64,000 bases of DNA, taken from positions 806,001 through 870,000 of the forward strand of contig JAOANU010000010.1 of NCBI GenBank assembly GCA_034387635.1, read 5' to 3'. Shown piece after piece: positions 1-13,093 of this stretch (its first letter is position 1; every line of letters begins with the position of its first letter). The notes below the pieces were generated by a model. That model saw only the letters and a program-made list of their open reading frames with translations. It had not been told where the DNA came from and searched no databases. This stretch comes from Rhodosporidiobolus odoratus (lineage: Eukaryota > Basidiomycota > Microbotryomycetes > Sporidiobolales > Sporidiobolaceae). A program made the translations under genes and the position numbers.

Positions 1-588
1 TGAAGGGAATGAATGTACAGAACAAGCGAAGACCGCCTTTGCGCAGGGCTAAATATGGCGGCCATTTTGAGTCCTCGAGGTTGTAGGAGGTGCTTTCCTC
101 TACCCCTTCTCCATAGGCAGCGGCTATGCCTGGTCAGACTCAGGCGTGAGCTGTCCAGATGCTCGATATTCAAGCAAGCGAGCCGCGACCTTTGGTAAGT
201 TAGGGTTTGTAGAGAAGAAGAAAAAGAGGTCAAGCGGGACTTGGCGCCAGGTCGTCGAGCTTTGAAGAAAATTCTCCTGTGCTTGTGCATGCATGCACTC
301 TGTTGTTTCCTCAAGAAGATGTGCCAGATAGCCCACATTCGCGATCGAGGCCGCAAAGAACAATTTCTGGGAGTCCGCTGTCAGGAAAGGAAAAGAGAAT
401 GGAAGCAAAGAAAACGACGAGAAAGAAAACGAAAGAAAGTAAAAAAAAGCTGGACCATGGGGGGAGGGAGTAGGGAGCAGTATGACGAGAAGAGGGGAGA
501 TATGAGCGCCGCGCTATGCTACAGCAGCGCAGAGAGACAGACCGGAGGGGTGAAAGGTGAGGGGACGGAAGGAGTGGAGGGGAGGAGT
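1..588. other. Intergenic / 3' flank of ARF, no gene recognised
   Basis: I see no conserved protein, RNA gene or repeat here. The open frames are rich in Arg and Lys (purine-rich DNA between about 380 and 560) and lack family motifs. The part nearest 588 is probably the 3' UTR of the ARF gene on the minus strand. Confidence 0.5.
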
Positions 589-2306
<1,718 letters not shown>

Positions 2307-4945
2307 GGTGATAAGCCTAGTAGGTTGAGGTTGACCGAGTGATGGAGAGAGATCAAGGAGAGAGAGATCGCGAGCCAACTCTCTTCAATCCACGTTATCA
2401 CTCAGTCTAATCTGGCTGACTCTGATGCTCATGGCCAAACTCTCAGCCTCGGTCCGCCGTCCACCGTCGCGCTTCCCCTCAAACAGCGTGACGCCTTTCG
2501 CTACCCTCCTCCCCAGGCTAACCGATACTTTCGACATTCTCTACCATGCCGCGTGCCGAGTAACTGTACCTCAGCTGGCACCGTACAGCGCACTTGCATC
2601 AGAGCAGCCTCGCGAAGCGGCCAGGCTATACGCTTTAGTCTACATCACCACTTAGCCCTTTTTCACAGTTTGCTCCCTCGAACTCGGGTAAGCACAACGT
2701 CGCAGCCTGGCTCTCGCTTCAAAAATGCGAGGAAACGCCGTGTGATATGGTAGCGGCACTGCGCCCCCTGTCCCTGGGCCGGAACCACCCCTTTCTCCTG
2801 TTCTTCGCTCCCAACTCCGCCCTTCGTGCTTCAAGTTTACAACTCGGTACTCTAGAGGGTTTTCCGAACGACGCTGTACCAACGAGCGCATAGTCTGTGT
2901 CGTCTCAAGTCCGATTGCGCAGCCTGACAGCCCTACCCACACCAGCATCCCGCCCTTCCGCCAATCTCTCGCCAGCTCATCACCTATGGCCGACGCGTCA
3001 AACCCGACACACGTCCCTCCACGTTACCCCAGTATCGCTCACCCCGTCTTCGACGTAGCCTATGCTCTGTACCGGCCTGCCTGGCACAGGCCCAAGCCTA
3101 TCCCGCGCCGGCTACATCGCTGTGTCCTGCTGTCGTCCCTTCCGACCTGCGTGCCACCTCGTTCCACGTGCTTCTCATCTGCCAGACGCTGGGCCGCGGG
3201 TGCCCACGTCTAAAACCAGCACTGCGGGCCTTTCCTCGCTGCCGCTGCCTTTCTCCCTTTGACACGCGATCTCTGTTTCGCTTGTAAGGTAGGTCGAGTT
3301 TGCAACGGTGACATGGCAGACACGAGACTGCCAGACTCGTGCAACTACTCGTGCAACTGCACATGCAGTTGCACGGCCCGCATAACCCGCAACATGGTGT
3401 TGACCACGTTCCGGCGTCAACTTGAGGTTACTGCCAGCCTGTGCTGGACCACACGATAATAGCCAGACTGCTTGGGACGAAAGGGCCTGTGCTAACGCGA
3501 TACCCTACCACAGGCACCTTGCAGTGGTCAAGATCGTCATCAAGACACAGGCCTTTTTAGAGGAAAAAACGCGCGAAAAAACAGGTTGGCTTTCTCGCTT
3601 GTGCGCCAAAGGCCCACAGCGTTACACGGCTTCTACAGCAGAGAGACAGTCATGGGTGTCAATGCTAGCAACACCAATAAGTCCTTGTCAGGGTTGCAGA
3701 CCCGGCAAGAAAACGTCCGGAAGAGCCTTCTCAATCAGCCTCAACCGAGTTTCGACCAATCACAGATCTCCAATCGGCCCTCGAGGATTTTCCGGAACGT
3801 ACCCGTAAACGGATTCGGTACGGCCATGTACGGCCGGATCCGGCGGTGTACGAGTTCCTACCTAACGCATCTGGCGCAACTCGTGAAGTGCCTTCGGCAA
3901 GAGTTCTTGACTGCACAGTCACGAAGGTCTGCTCCGGTCCCGGCATTTTCAAGTGAAGGTAAGTAGGCGAGGGCAACACGAGCAAGAGAAGAGAAATCAG
4001 ATCGAGTAAAGCCAACTCCTCCTTGTGATCCGTTCTTCACCTCTACTGGTGTGGCTCCATGCTGCACCTGGACGACCAAGCTCTGAGCTGGTCCTGCCTT
4101 TGAAGAATGCACTTCGAGGCAAGAGTGAGTCATACGAATACGCTGATTTCCTTTCCACTTCACGGAAGCGCCCTTTTCTGCTCCCTGACTTTGTCTCGCA
4201 GCTCTTAGAGGGAGGGCGAGCTTCCTCCACGAGACCAGCTTCTGGGAGGGTTTGAAAGAGCAGGAAAGCTCTGGCGCTTACAGACGAGCCTACCCTCGAG
4301 GCGGCAAGGTCAAGGTGAAGACACCACGGGAGCTGCAATATGCAGCCCGGTGACGAGACTCAACGTTGCGAAGACGAAGAGGGGTAACGCTAGACAAGGA
4401 GGGTTGGGTAAAGGTACGACAGGTAGGGAAACAACGGAGAGGGTACGATGCGGCGAGATGCAGAGGATGATGTGAAGATGTGGAGATGTGAGAGGGGACG
4501 GGGGGTTTATGTACGGCAACAGTGAAGGGCGGGGGAAGGTCGAGGTAGAATAGAAGGGTTGCAGGGTACTGACGGCGATAATGAAACAGAGACGAGATGC
4601 AACGATAAAGATGAGAATATGCACAAGAAAGGGAAGATGGAATGGAGAAGAAAGGCTGGCGAGAAGGGAAGAGGGATGGACGCCTCAGAGACTGTTGTCG
4701 TCGCGGCTGAGAACCGGGAGGGCGTCGGTAGCGGAGGGTCGGGCAAGGCGTCAAAGGAGCGCAGGGCTCTTGTCATGCCTGTAAGGGGCGGGTCAAGTCG
4801 AGCGCTGGACAAGCGTCCGGCTGCTGATGCGCTTGCGAGGAGTCGGTCAAAAGCACTCCGGGGTGGGACGGAGCACGACAGAGGAGCAGGACGGGATAGA
4901 CACTCCGGGAATGGGGAAGACGGCGCACGAGACACCGGCGGTAAT
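2307..4945. other. Gene-poor stretch upstream of ARF
   Basis: About 2.6 kb with no confident gene. Bases 2307-2420 are presumably the ARF promoter and 5' UTR. Open frames on both strands are short and lack known motifs. One weak two-exon candidate on the plus strand is listed separately. From about 4340 to 4945 the minus strand is C/T-rich and reads as low-complexity Ser/Pro, which I take as non-coding or 3' UTR. Confidence 0.4.
3652..4083 (+). CDS. Possible small hypothetical gene (weak)
   Basis: Not recognised. An ATG at 3652 opens a frame rich in Asn, Gln and Ser (beginning MGVNASNTNKS) that reaches a good donor (GAAG|GTAAGT) at 3958. A 40-43 nt intron ending in AATCAG would continue it in frame to a stop near 4083. 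Codon use is only mildly coding-like and a comparable open frame exists on the opposite strand. It could equally be non-coding. Confidence 0.2.
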
Positions 4946-5709
4946 TCAGACGCCGGAGACCAAGCCGACAGACTTGTCGGACGAGGGGCTGATGACGTCG
5001 ATGCCGGCTTGAACGGCAATACCGAAGGATGGATGAGGGACGGGTAAGAGCGGCAGAGAAAGGGTCGCCGAGGTCGACAGGGTGACCTTGACTTCGGGGG
5101 TGGACGTCGATAACGACTTGGCGGGTCGAGCAGGTGAGCCGAGGAAGCGACATCAGCTTTTCGTAGCCCGAGGAGAGGGCGTCGGAAAGGGAGTGGATGT
5201 CCAAGACCAGGGGGTTGGCTGGGTCGCCGAGTATGTCGCCATGAGCGGTAGGTGGGAACGGCAGCTGAAGATATTGCTAGATGTTAAGTACACCGGATCA
5301 GCCATTCGGTCTTTGTCTTGAGGAGAGATTGCAAGAGAGGGGAAAGGCTCACCTCAATCGCTTCGAGTGCCTTGCGCTGGACAGTCTCGACAAACTCGTG
5401 CGCGCGTTCCCTGGCGGCTTTGCAGATAATGACAGTGTTGATCATGGTGTAGGTGAACTCGAGAGGGGTGTAGATGGAGAGATTGGAGGTGTCGGAGAGC
5501 GCGTCAAGGACGGGAGGTCCAGGATGAGGTTGAAGCGAGAGGATGCGGTGAGATGAAAGAGTGGAGATGAGAGAGTGAATGTAAGGAGAGTAGGCGTAGC
5601 TCGGTGGATGTTATATGGTGTATGAAAGAGAGAGAGAGAATGAGAGGAAGGAAGGAAGCGGAGCAACGGAGAGAGACAATCTCGCTCGTTCAATTTTCCA
5701 TCACCTCAT
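4946..5709 (-). CDS. Unrecognised protein, apparent frameshift in last exon
   Basis: I do not recognise this protein. The model is a 5-nt first exon ATGAG (5709-5705), exon 2 at 5599-5353 and exon 3 from 5276 down. Phases agree and give a start MSYAYSPYIHS. Exon 2 ends in a helical, charged stretch (KAARERAHEFVETVQRKALE). Exon 3 begins QYLQLPFPPT and has strongly GC3-biased codons down to VVIDVHP near 5100. Typical codon use then continues in a different frame (PEVKVTLSTSATLSLPLLPV and onward) to a stop at 4946. The switch coincides with a run of five G at 5096-5100, so this is either a homopolymer indel or an unrecognised very short intron (a GT...AAG of 31 nt would also restore frame). Staying in the first frame gives an Arg-rich tail ending at 4773, which looks off-frame. 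The 5' end is uncertain. Confidence 0.5.
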
Positions 5710-7610
5710 TCGCGCCTTATGAAGCGGTCGAGGCTGTAGTAGATGAAGTTGTATGTACCATGACGACCTGAGAAGTACGTCCATCGGGAGGAAGAAAAAC
5801 GGATCTTGTCGATGGCGAAGAGGGGGGATGAGCAAGTAGCATTGTAACGCACACCGTGCAGCTGGATGGTAGGTCAGACTGACGTCTGTGCCGTGTGGTA
5901 TAGTCATGCGAGAGCGAAGGAGCGACGCAGCGAGGTGAAGATACCCGCAATTTCTCATGTTTTCTTCTTCCTCTGCACCCAATGACGCCGCCTTCTAGCC
6001 CTGTCTCTCGTCAGCACCAAGAGCAGATGGAGAGATCGACACTGACAGGCTGCACACTACAGGTATTCCTATAGCCTCTATTGTCGGGGGATCGCATTCC
6101 GGTTCCCTTGCTATACCCTGCAACCAAAGCTTCCGGCGCCGCTCCAAGCGGTCTCGTCCAGCTTCTGCTTGTCCGTCGTCCTCTGCTTACTCATCGCGTC
6201 AATGGCAGCCTATGCAGGTGGCAGAAGCGGTGGTCTTGAGTATTGCAGGCCGGATCAATGGTGTTTTTGGGCGGAAGGGATGAAAAGCCATGTGCAACGT
6301 CCGGCAGGTAGGGCACTATCATCAGCAAATCGTATAGCTGTTGCTGCTGTAGTTGGCGGGGTGAAGATGGTCGTCCAATGCCAGGGGTCGCGGTGATGAG
6401 ACCTTCGAGGGGGTGGAGGCGAGGACAAGAGCGGGGATGATGGCGCGTCGAGCGTGCAAGCAGTGGCACACACATCATAGTCGAGCAGTAAGGTGGGTTG
6501 AGCGAGTACAGCACAAGCGGGAGCCCGACCATGCGCGTCGAGAGACAGCTGAAAAGCGAACGGGCGAGTTGTTTGAAGATTGTAGATCTTGCCCTTCAAG
6601 CTTATTGCTCGCCTGTCTGACGACCCTTGGGCTCCTGCTAAGCATGTAGCATCAGTAGCACAGCAGGGCCCGCTTCGGAACGGCTTTGCTTGCAACCTCC
6701 GCCATTGTCATTTTTCCGCTCTCCTCAACGATCCCCACGACTCCCTCCTATGATCCGCTTCGACCTCAGCACGCAGTCGGCACACTCGCATACGAGTCGA
6801 TCACTGCGTACCTCGTAACAGTCTGACCTTCTCGCCATGCTACATCACCCTCGCCTCGCCGATTCCATCAGAGGGTGTTGAGGACGGCATCGTGTAATAT
6901 TGATCCGGAGGACGCCGTCGGTCAAATGCAGAAGCATCGATTAGGCACGGTGAAGCAGCACAGCCTGTAGCGGGATGAAGGAATAAGAGGAGGGTCACCG
7001 CGAAGCTGTCGACGGTGAGATGCACAACAACGGTCGGCCCAGGCGAGCTCCTCCCGTCTGAACGCTACGGGTAAGTAGGTTGGCTCACTTGCGCATGAGG
7101 CATACAAAGGGAACGAGCAGCGAATGTGAGCAGCGAAATCGAATTCGGGAGGAGGAAAGAAGAAGGTGAGAGCAGCTGGTCGACGGATGGCTAGACTGGG
7201 TTGGCTGGTACGACTGATTGCTTTTCCTTCTCATATTCCCCTTCAGAGCTCAGCAGCTAGCAAGATGAGCGACACAGGACGACGCCAAATGCGGCCAACA
7301 AATCCTCAATTCCGCTTCTCCTTCCGTCGCACCGGGGATGGAATCGAACAATGGAACCGCCATACAAAGCTATCACCTACTGTCACTCTGTTGAAAGAAA
7401 GCTATACGAGGCTGCCAACGTGGTGCTCATTCCACCTCGTCTTCCCTCCATCTCGCTTCCTCTTGCGCACCTGAATCCGCTTGAGTGATCAGCTTGAGAT
7501 GCTTTCATTCCTTCCCTCCCTCTCTCGTTCCCTGTGCCACTGGATGACGAGGCGGCGGAGGTGACCGTCACTCAACCACTTCTCGAATCAGGATCTCAAC
7601 CGGGTCAAGG
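5710..7610. other. Intergenic, no confident gene
   Basis: Nothing recognisable over about 1.9 kb. A short minus-strand stretch at about 5714-5830 has coding-like codons (GTYNFIYYSLDRFIRRE then stop), and another at 6920-7110 is open, but neither joins into a credible gene. The final 300 bases are the promoter side of the 7732 gene. Confidence 0.35.
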
Positions 7611-7620
7611 ATATAAAAGA
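7611..7620 (+). promoter_or_regulatory. TATA box of the 7732 gene
   Basis: The sequence ATATAAAAGA lies about 115 bp upstream of the ATG at 7732. It is a near-perfect TATA element and the only strong one found just upstream of a gene in this window. That suggests regulated rather than constitutive expression of the downstream gene. Confidence 0.65.
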
Positions 7621-7731
7621 GCGCCCTCTAGATGGATCCATCCCTTCTTCGTTACCACTCAGTCAGTCACTTGAGATCACCCACTCACTCTCACCTTTAC
7701 CCGTTCTCATCCTCACTCGAGTTACTCCATC

Positions 7732-8487
7732 ATGTCCTATCCCTCTCCCTCTCCCCCTCCCTCCTTCTCTTCCGTCCGGCCCGTTCCCATCGCCCGCTTC
7801 GGCCTGCCCACCCCGGTCTATATTCGTGACCCTACCGGTGCGCTTACGCTCCTCCCCGTCAACTCGACCATCTCCGACCCCTTCACCGTCGAGAGGTGGA
7901 ACAAGGAGCGCGAGGTCGAGGACGCGTACGCCGTTATGTACGCGGCGGCCGAGCACGACGGCTTGGACGACTTCTTCAGGGCGCCTTGGTACAAGCGCAC
8001 TCAGCACAGGGTCCGTAAACTTGCCGAACAGGTCAAGAAACCCAAGGGTGCGTCTCAATCCCCTCTTTGCGTCTCCTGCCGCACTCCTGCCGCCGCGAGT
8101 AAGCTGACATGCCTCCTCCCTTGCTGTACAGGCTCGTCAGTCAAGACTACCCTTCACATCTCGGACCCCGTGCTTCAGACCCGTCCCGGTGTCCTCCCTC
8201 CCCGCCGATTGGCTTCCGCCTCGTCGAACCTCGTTCGACCATCCCCGTCGGTCCAGGTGCCCCACCACCGTCGGGGTCGATACATCGCCTCCAAGTACCC
8301 GCGCCCCAAGGCGCTTCTGGCTACCTCTGCCGCCGTCGTTGGTCAAGCGGACCACTCCCGCCCTTCCCTCTCTTCCTCCCAATCTTCCCTTTCCGCCGTT
8401 TTCTCCACTTCATCCTCTTCCACCACCCTCACCGCCTCTTCCTCTGTCTCTCCGATTGATGCTGACAAGGCTGGGCTTGCGGTCTGA
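7732..8487 (+). CDS. Hypothetical protein, Ser/Pro-rich C terminus
   Basis: Not recognised. Exons 7732-8047 and 8132-8487 give 223 residues. The 84-nt intron (AAGG|GTGCGT ... TGTACAG) is a multiple of three, so the unspliced frame also stays open. The N-terminal half (residues about 25-105) looks globular: a Pro-rich start, then PTPVYIRDPTGALTLLPVN and an acidic/aromatic stretch with RAPWYKR. The C-terminal half is low complexity, with Ser/Thr runs and basic patches (HHRRGRYIASKYPRP). There is no signal peptide or membrane segment. A strong TATA box lies 115 bp upstream. Codon use is typical of the neighbours, so I think the gene is real. Function is unknown. Confidence 0.75.
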   Translation: MSYPSPSPPPSFSSVRPVPIARFGLPTPVYIRDPTGALTLLPVNSTISDPFTVERWNKEREVEDAYAVMYAAAEHDGLDDFFRAPWYKRTQHRVRKLAEQVKKPKGASQSPLCVSCRTPAAASKLTCLLPCCTGSSVKTTLHISDPVLQTRPGVLPPRRLASASSNLVRPSPSVQVPHHRRGRYIASKYPRPKALLATSAAVVGQADHSRPSLSSSQSSLSAVFSTSSSSTTLTASSSVSPIDADKAGLAV

Positions 8488-8929
8488 GTCGGTTGGTCTC
8501 CCCTCTCCTTCCCTTTCTTATCTTCGCATCTTGTCATTCGGTCCAAAGCCAACTATGTTATCTTTCTCCCACCTTGTACCGCTATCACCTCGTTCAGCGT
8601 AGCATGTAATTGATGTCGAAGCTCTCTATCTCTAAATATCAGCGTTATGCCAGTTAAAAGAGAAGCAAAGGACAAACATAGGAAAAGAGCCAACGCGCAG
8701 CCACTGGTATGCCAGGGCGTCTGTAGAGTGGCCATCGCTTGTACAGCTCGACAAAGTTCTGTACCACGGCAGCGACCGGGCCTCAGGCCAGGAACCAGAG
8801 GCCGGAGAACATAGATAATCAGGAGTAATCTAAATACAAAGTTGAGAATTGTTGAATAGCCTCAGCAGAGTTGGCTTGCAGTGATCTTCGTCCTCGACCA
8901 CTTGCTCAGTCTCGTCCCTCAAGTCCAAA
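8488..8929. other. Spacer / RPL17 promoter
   Basis: This region separates the hypothetical gene from RPL17. No gene is seen. The last 100 bases before 8930 are C/T-rich, as is usual upstream of fungal ribosomal-protein genes. Confidence 0.45.
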
Positions 8930-10532
8930 ATGGTACATCACCACTCTCCTGCCCACCTAAACACGTCCGCTGCCACTGCCCTGCCCACTCCCTTCGCCGC
9001 CAGCAAACATCTCATCTCCCCGGCAAAAAGTCGTGAAATCGCCCACTTCGCCTTGATAGGCCGCTCCTGCTGCACCAGCAACAACAAACACATGCTAGCG
9101 GCCCACACTCATCGTATCGGGCCCTGGTCGCGGTGTGTGAGCGAGTCGCGAAGAGCAGCTTGGACCAGGCATAAGGCGGGCGGGTCATGCTGGCTCGTTG
9201 ACAGTCCCGGGCATTGGACGACGCTTAGGGGGCGCACGGACGCTGTCAACTGTATCAGCAGCCGCCTGCTGAACGACACTGCTTCGCCGCGACCTACGAG
9301 CCTCCCTTCGACCTCCGCCGTTCCCGCCCACCATTCAGTAGCAGCGGCAGCAGACACCTATGCGCATCCTCTTGTGGCGTCACTTAAGCTGACGCATTCG
9401 TCCCGCAGGCCAAGTACGCGTCGTCGCACCTCATCAAGGACCGCAAGTCTGTCGGTATCTCGCGCGGTACCTACCTCCGTGTTCACTACAAGAACACCCG
9501 GTGCGTCCGCCCCGCAAACCTTCGTCCGTGTCACACTGACGGTCTACTCCGATAGCGAGACCGCCGCCGCGACCACTGGCCTCACCCTCGTCAAGGCCAT
9601 CAAGTTCCTTGAGGACGTCCAGACTCACACCCAGTGTGTTCCCTTCCGTCGCCACAACGGCTCGGTCGGCCGTACCGCCCAGGCTAAGGTCCACGGTGTT
9701 GTCCAGGGTCGCTGGCCCGTCAAGTGAGTCTTTTTCCGACGTTCCTTTTCCCCTCCTTATTCCCAGTGTAGAGCAGAGCGAGCGAGTACGGTACCGCATT
9801 CGCGCGCGAGCTTTCTCCTCCCTGGTTCCCTTTGGGGATAGGGCTGGTTGAATAGCGGGGAGCAGGGTTTTGCGGGTGCTGATTAGCAGCATACCTCGTG
9901 TCAATATGCCTTTTCTCTCGGGAACTGTGCATCGCACGCGCGCGTTTTGCTTTGTCTCCCCTCCTCTGTATCCACCTCCCACTATCACCTTTCTCTACTC
10001 GCCGCAACTCGCGCCCCGCCATCTCCGTCTTTTGTCGGCATAACCGCGAAACAGGTCGGCCAAGTTCCTCCTTTCCCTCATCAAGAACGCCCAGGCCAAC
10101 GCCGAGGTCAACGGTCTTGACAAGGACGAGCTTTACGTCAAGAACATTGTTGTTCAGCAGGCCCCCAAGATGAGGTGCGTACTTGGCATTCCATTTCTTC
10201 TCGTCTCGTTCAGCTCGGATATTAAGTACTGCTTGCCCACCGTTCTTTCTTCACTTTCACAGGCGCCGCACTTACCGTGCTGTACGTTCCTTGTCGTTCT
10301 CTGAGTCCCGTCGGAGGAAGCTGATTCGTTTTTTCTTCTCTTTTCCCTTCTCTCCTTCGCTGTCTTCGCTTCTTTCTTCCCCCTTTCCTTCTTCCGTCTA
10401 TAGCACGGTCGCATCAACCCCTACCAATCTTCGCCGACGCACTTGGAGATCATCCTGTCTCCCATCTCGGCATCTGTGCCGAGAGCGAGCGAGGAGGTTT
10501 CCGAGGCGCAAGTCGAGGCAATTGAGGCCTAA
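8930..10532 (+). CDS. RPL17: 60S ribosomal protein L17 (uL22)
   Basis: uL22 binds 23S/25S-type rRNA and lines the peptide exit tunnel of the large subunit. Exons: 8930-8932, 9409-9500, 9556-9723, 10055-10174, 10263-10281, 10404-10532, giving 176 residues. Family signatures are present: [54 protein letters not shown] and RRRTYRAHGRINPY followed by an acidic tail. The first exon is only the ATG, immediately followed by GTACAT and a 476-nt intron. Translation then resumes as AKYASS, matching the conserved M-(V)-R/K-Y-A start of the family. Exon 5 is only 19 nt. The long first intron has no obvious C/D-box pair, so I do not call an intronic snoRNA. Family identity is certain; exon 1 is inferred. 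Confidence 0.95.
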
Positions 10533-11442
10533 AATGCAGATCTTGGGGCTTGAGCTGCAATCTAGGCTGCGTTCCTGGTTGAGCTATCGTCCCCTGATGC
10601 AGAGGTCTCGAAAAGAGGCGGATCCACTCGATTTACAGGGCTGCATTCTTGGTTCAGGTCTCTGGTTGCTGCCTCTGGCCGCATATCTCTGTCGTGCAGA
10701 ATGCAGGCTTGTAAGTCACGCTTATCTGCTCCTCTACGCTGTTGGAGGCCCTTCAGTTCAAGACAGGTGAGGAAAGCCCACTCGAAACTCGGCCTTCTCA
10801 AGTCAGCCTCTTTTGGTTTCCGCATCCTCTACCTGTGCTCATCTTTGGCGCTCGCACAACGCAGCGGCGACCTTGTGTGGTGCGCCAGAAAGTGTTACAA
10901 GCGAGACTTCTGAGCCACGCTTCTGCAATTGCCTTGGCTGTGTCTCCGAGATTTGCAGACTCTCGTGCTTTCTTCTTTCTGTCACTTTGTTCCAAACTGG
11001 ATCGACGGGTTGCTCACAGTGCCAGCGCGGCGGACTCGCATGGCAAGTCAGCTTTCTGCTTTCTTTGTGCAATCTCTTCTCACCACGGCGCATCTGCCCG
11101 TCTCTCCCTCTTTGCGTCGGCCGTCTCGACTGCAGCGACGGAAAGATGCCCAGCACCAGATGCATACAGCTCTTCTCAGGCGGTTCTGCAAGCGGCCAGA
11201 CCGCTAGCTGACTTTGAGCGAGCGTCTGCTTTAGACCGACAGAAACGGCTCGTACCGCCTTCGCTTTCACTTCTATGACCGAGGTGCAACGCAGGAGTAA
11301 GCTTTGAAGTGCTTCGCTGGGAACCTTTACCTTGATCTTCGCGAGCGAACGGAACGAGCAACCGCTGATCTTACAACACCTTGTAAGAAGCAGATAGAAG
11401 GGTACGAAGCAAGGGCCAGCCCGGCGCAAGTAAGCTAGACCG
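10533..11442. other. Intergenic between RPL17 and CCDC25 homologue
   Basis: The two genes converge here. About 900 bp with several overlapping open frames of Ser/Arg-rich composition and no recognisable motif. I see no RNA gene. Confidence 0.4.
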
Positions 11443-12733
11443 TCACTGCAGCAGCACGCAGCAATGCATCAGCCACCGTTGAAATGTCGTCGGCTCATGT
11501 ACGAGGGGAGAACGCACCATGAAATCCTCGTCCGGGTCAAAGTCACCCTCTTTCCGCCCCGATTCCCATCGATCTTCCTCGTACTGGTCCGTGCCCTCTT
11601 TGGCATGCAGGGCGTTGTAGCTTCGCGCTGCAGCGTCAGCTTTTCGCTGTCGTGCCTGCAGGAGGTCGGCGTTTTTCTGCAAGAATCGGCGTGAGCACGT
11701 AGGATTCGAAGCGGGCGAAAGGCGGAAGAGGGCAGGAAAAGCGAGCCGATGTCGGTCAGCTCCACAGTCAGGATCGACTTCAAGGTGGAGAACATGGCAA
11801 GTGCGCACCAGCTTGTTAGCAATCTCCCGCTTTTTCTTGTGCTCTTCCTTTTCCCTTTCTATCCGTAACGCCTCGTGGTCTACTTGCTTCTCGACCTTGG
11901 TCTTGCTGCACACCGCGGAGCGATCTCGTCAACCCTGCAAAGCGTACGGAAAGGAACGAGGAGAAGACAACGTACTTCAGCCTGTTTACTATACTGTTTG
12001 CCCTTTCTTCAACCCGGAATCGCTTGACCTTGCGATCATTGTGGAAAGAGACTGCACCCGTTGCGTAGCTTCCATCTTTCTTCAAGTTCGAGGCCGGCGT
12101 GTAGATGATAGTAACAGGAACCTTGTTTCCCTGCGAGGCAAACAGAATGAGCGCATCGGTCGCACGGGCTGAAGAGCGAGAACGGTGACGCAAGTGGAGT
12201 ATGAAGGAAGCGACAGGGAGCCGAAGACGAGGGAGGGTGGCGGGGCATAAGACTGGGGGAGCTGTGCAGCAGGGGAGACGAGAGAAGAGCCGCACCTGAA
12301 TTGATCCAGCCTTGACCAACTGCCCTGCATCTTCCAGCACTGCCTGTGGAATCTTTTCCCACTCCATGCCTTCGGGCATGCGGATGTAGATATGCGGCGA
12401 GGATAGCTCTATCAGGCCGACGGGGAAAGAAAGTCGGCAGGCCGGAAAAGAGGAGGACGAAAACGAGAGGTCAGCTGCAGGAGGGCCGCAACATCGCAGA
12501 GAGCGAAGCGAGGGCGCGTCGTTAAACACTTACTCTCTACATGCACCCAAACATCTTCTGGAAAGGCAAACTTGATGAGATCTTCGTCTGCCATCCTCGC
12601 AAGAATCAAGGTCAGCTCTCGCCTACGACGCTCGACAGGACGAGGACGCACTCTCAAACTTGTCCTTTCCCGCATAAATGACTATTGGTTTGTCCGTGGC
12701 CGTTCCGGCCTGCGACGAGTAGAAGAGAACCAT
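11443..12733 (-). CDS. JLP2: CCDC25/Jlp2-family NFACT-R domain protein
   Basis: Homologue of human CCDC25 and yeast Jlp2, whose core is the NFACT-R (DUF814) domain also found in the ribosome-quality-control factor Rqc2. The fungal role is not established. Exons: 12733-12652, 12587-12534, 12408-12296, 12130-11976, 11905-11809, 11676-11518, then the stop codon alone at 11445-11443; 220 residues. It starts MVLFYSSQAG. Recognisable pieces are the GKDKFENEDLIKFAFPEDVW block, LSSPHIYIRMP, IYTPASNLKK, then a Lys/Glu-rich coiled coil (EALRIEREKEEHKKKREIAN) and an acidic end with the family's DEDFM terminus. The last intron (11446-11517) is 72 nt and in frame, so retention would add 24 residues and use the same TGA. 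CCDC25 proteins end in EFM, which favours splicing. Confidence 0.9.
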
Positions 12734-13093
12734 ACTTTAACAGTCGAAGGTTGACGGAGAGTGCCGAGAGTGCGTTGGGCGGTGAGGCGAGCTGAAGACA
12801 ATATGGACGGGCAGCTGATTGTTCTCTGAGGCCCCTCCAGTGGGTCAGAAGGCGCTGAAAGCGAGTCGAGGTGAGCAGCAGGCGATGAACGGGGAAAGCA
12901 GCCAAAGCAACGCCGACGACGGCAAAGAATGGTTCGTGAAATTGACATGCACAGTGAAGAGGGGAGGTACAACGAAATACTATGAGCGGGGAGAATGAAC
13001 AGTAACGGGTGTAGCAGAGTGGACACGAATAAATGGGAAATTTAACAAGTACAAGCACTCCTTCCTCCGTGTGCCCCTCTCCCTCCGTCCTCC
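12734..13093. other. Spacer between FZO1 3' end and CCDC25 start
   Basis: Both neighbours are on the minus strand, so this holds the FZO1 3' UTR and the CCDC25 promoter. No other feature is seen. Confidence 0.5.

Noticed and set aside
4773..5204. Unshifted reading of the unrecognised minus-strand gene to 4773
   Set aside because: Beyond 5100 this frame is Arg/His-rich and off-bias, whereas the alternative frame keeps typical codon use to 4946.
8933..9408. snoRNA in RPL17 intron 1
   Set aside because: The intron is long enough, but I could not find a convincing C box/D box pair with terminal stem.
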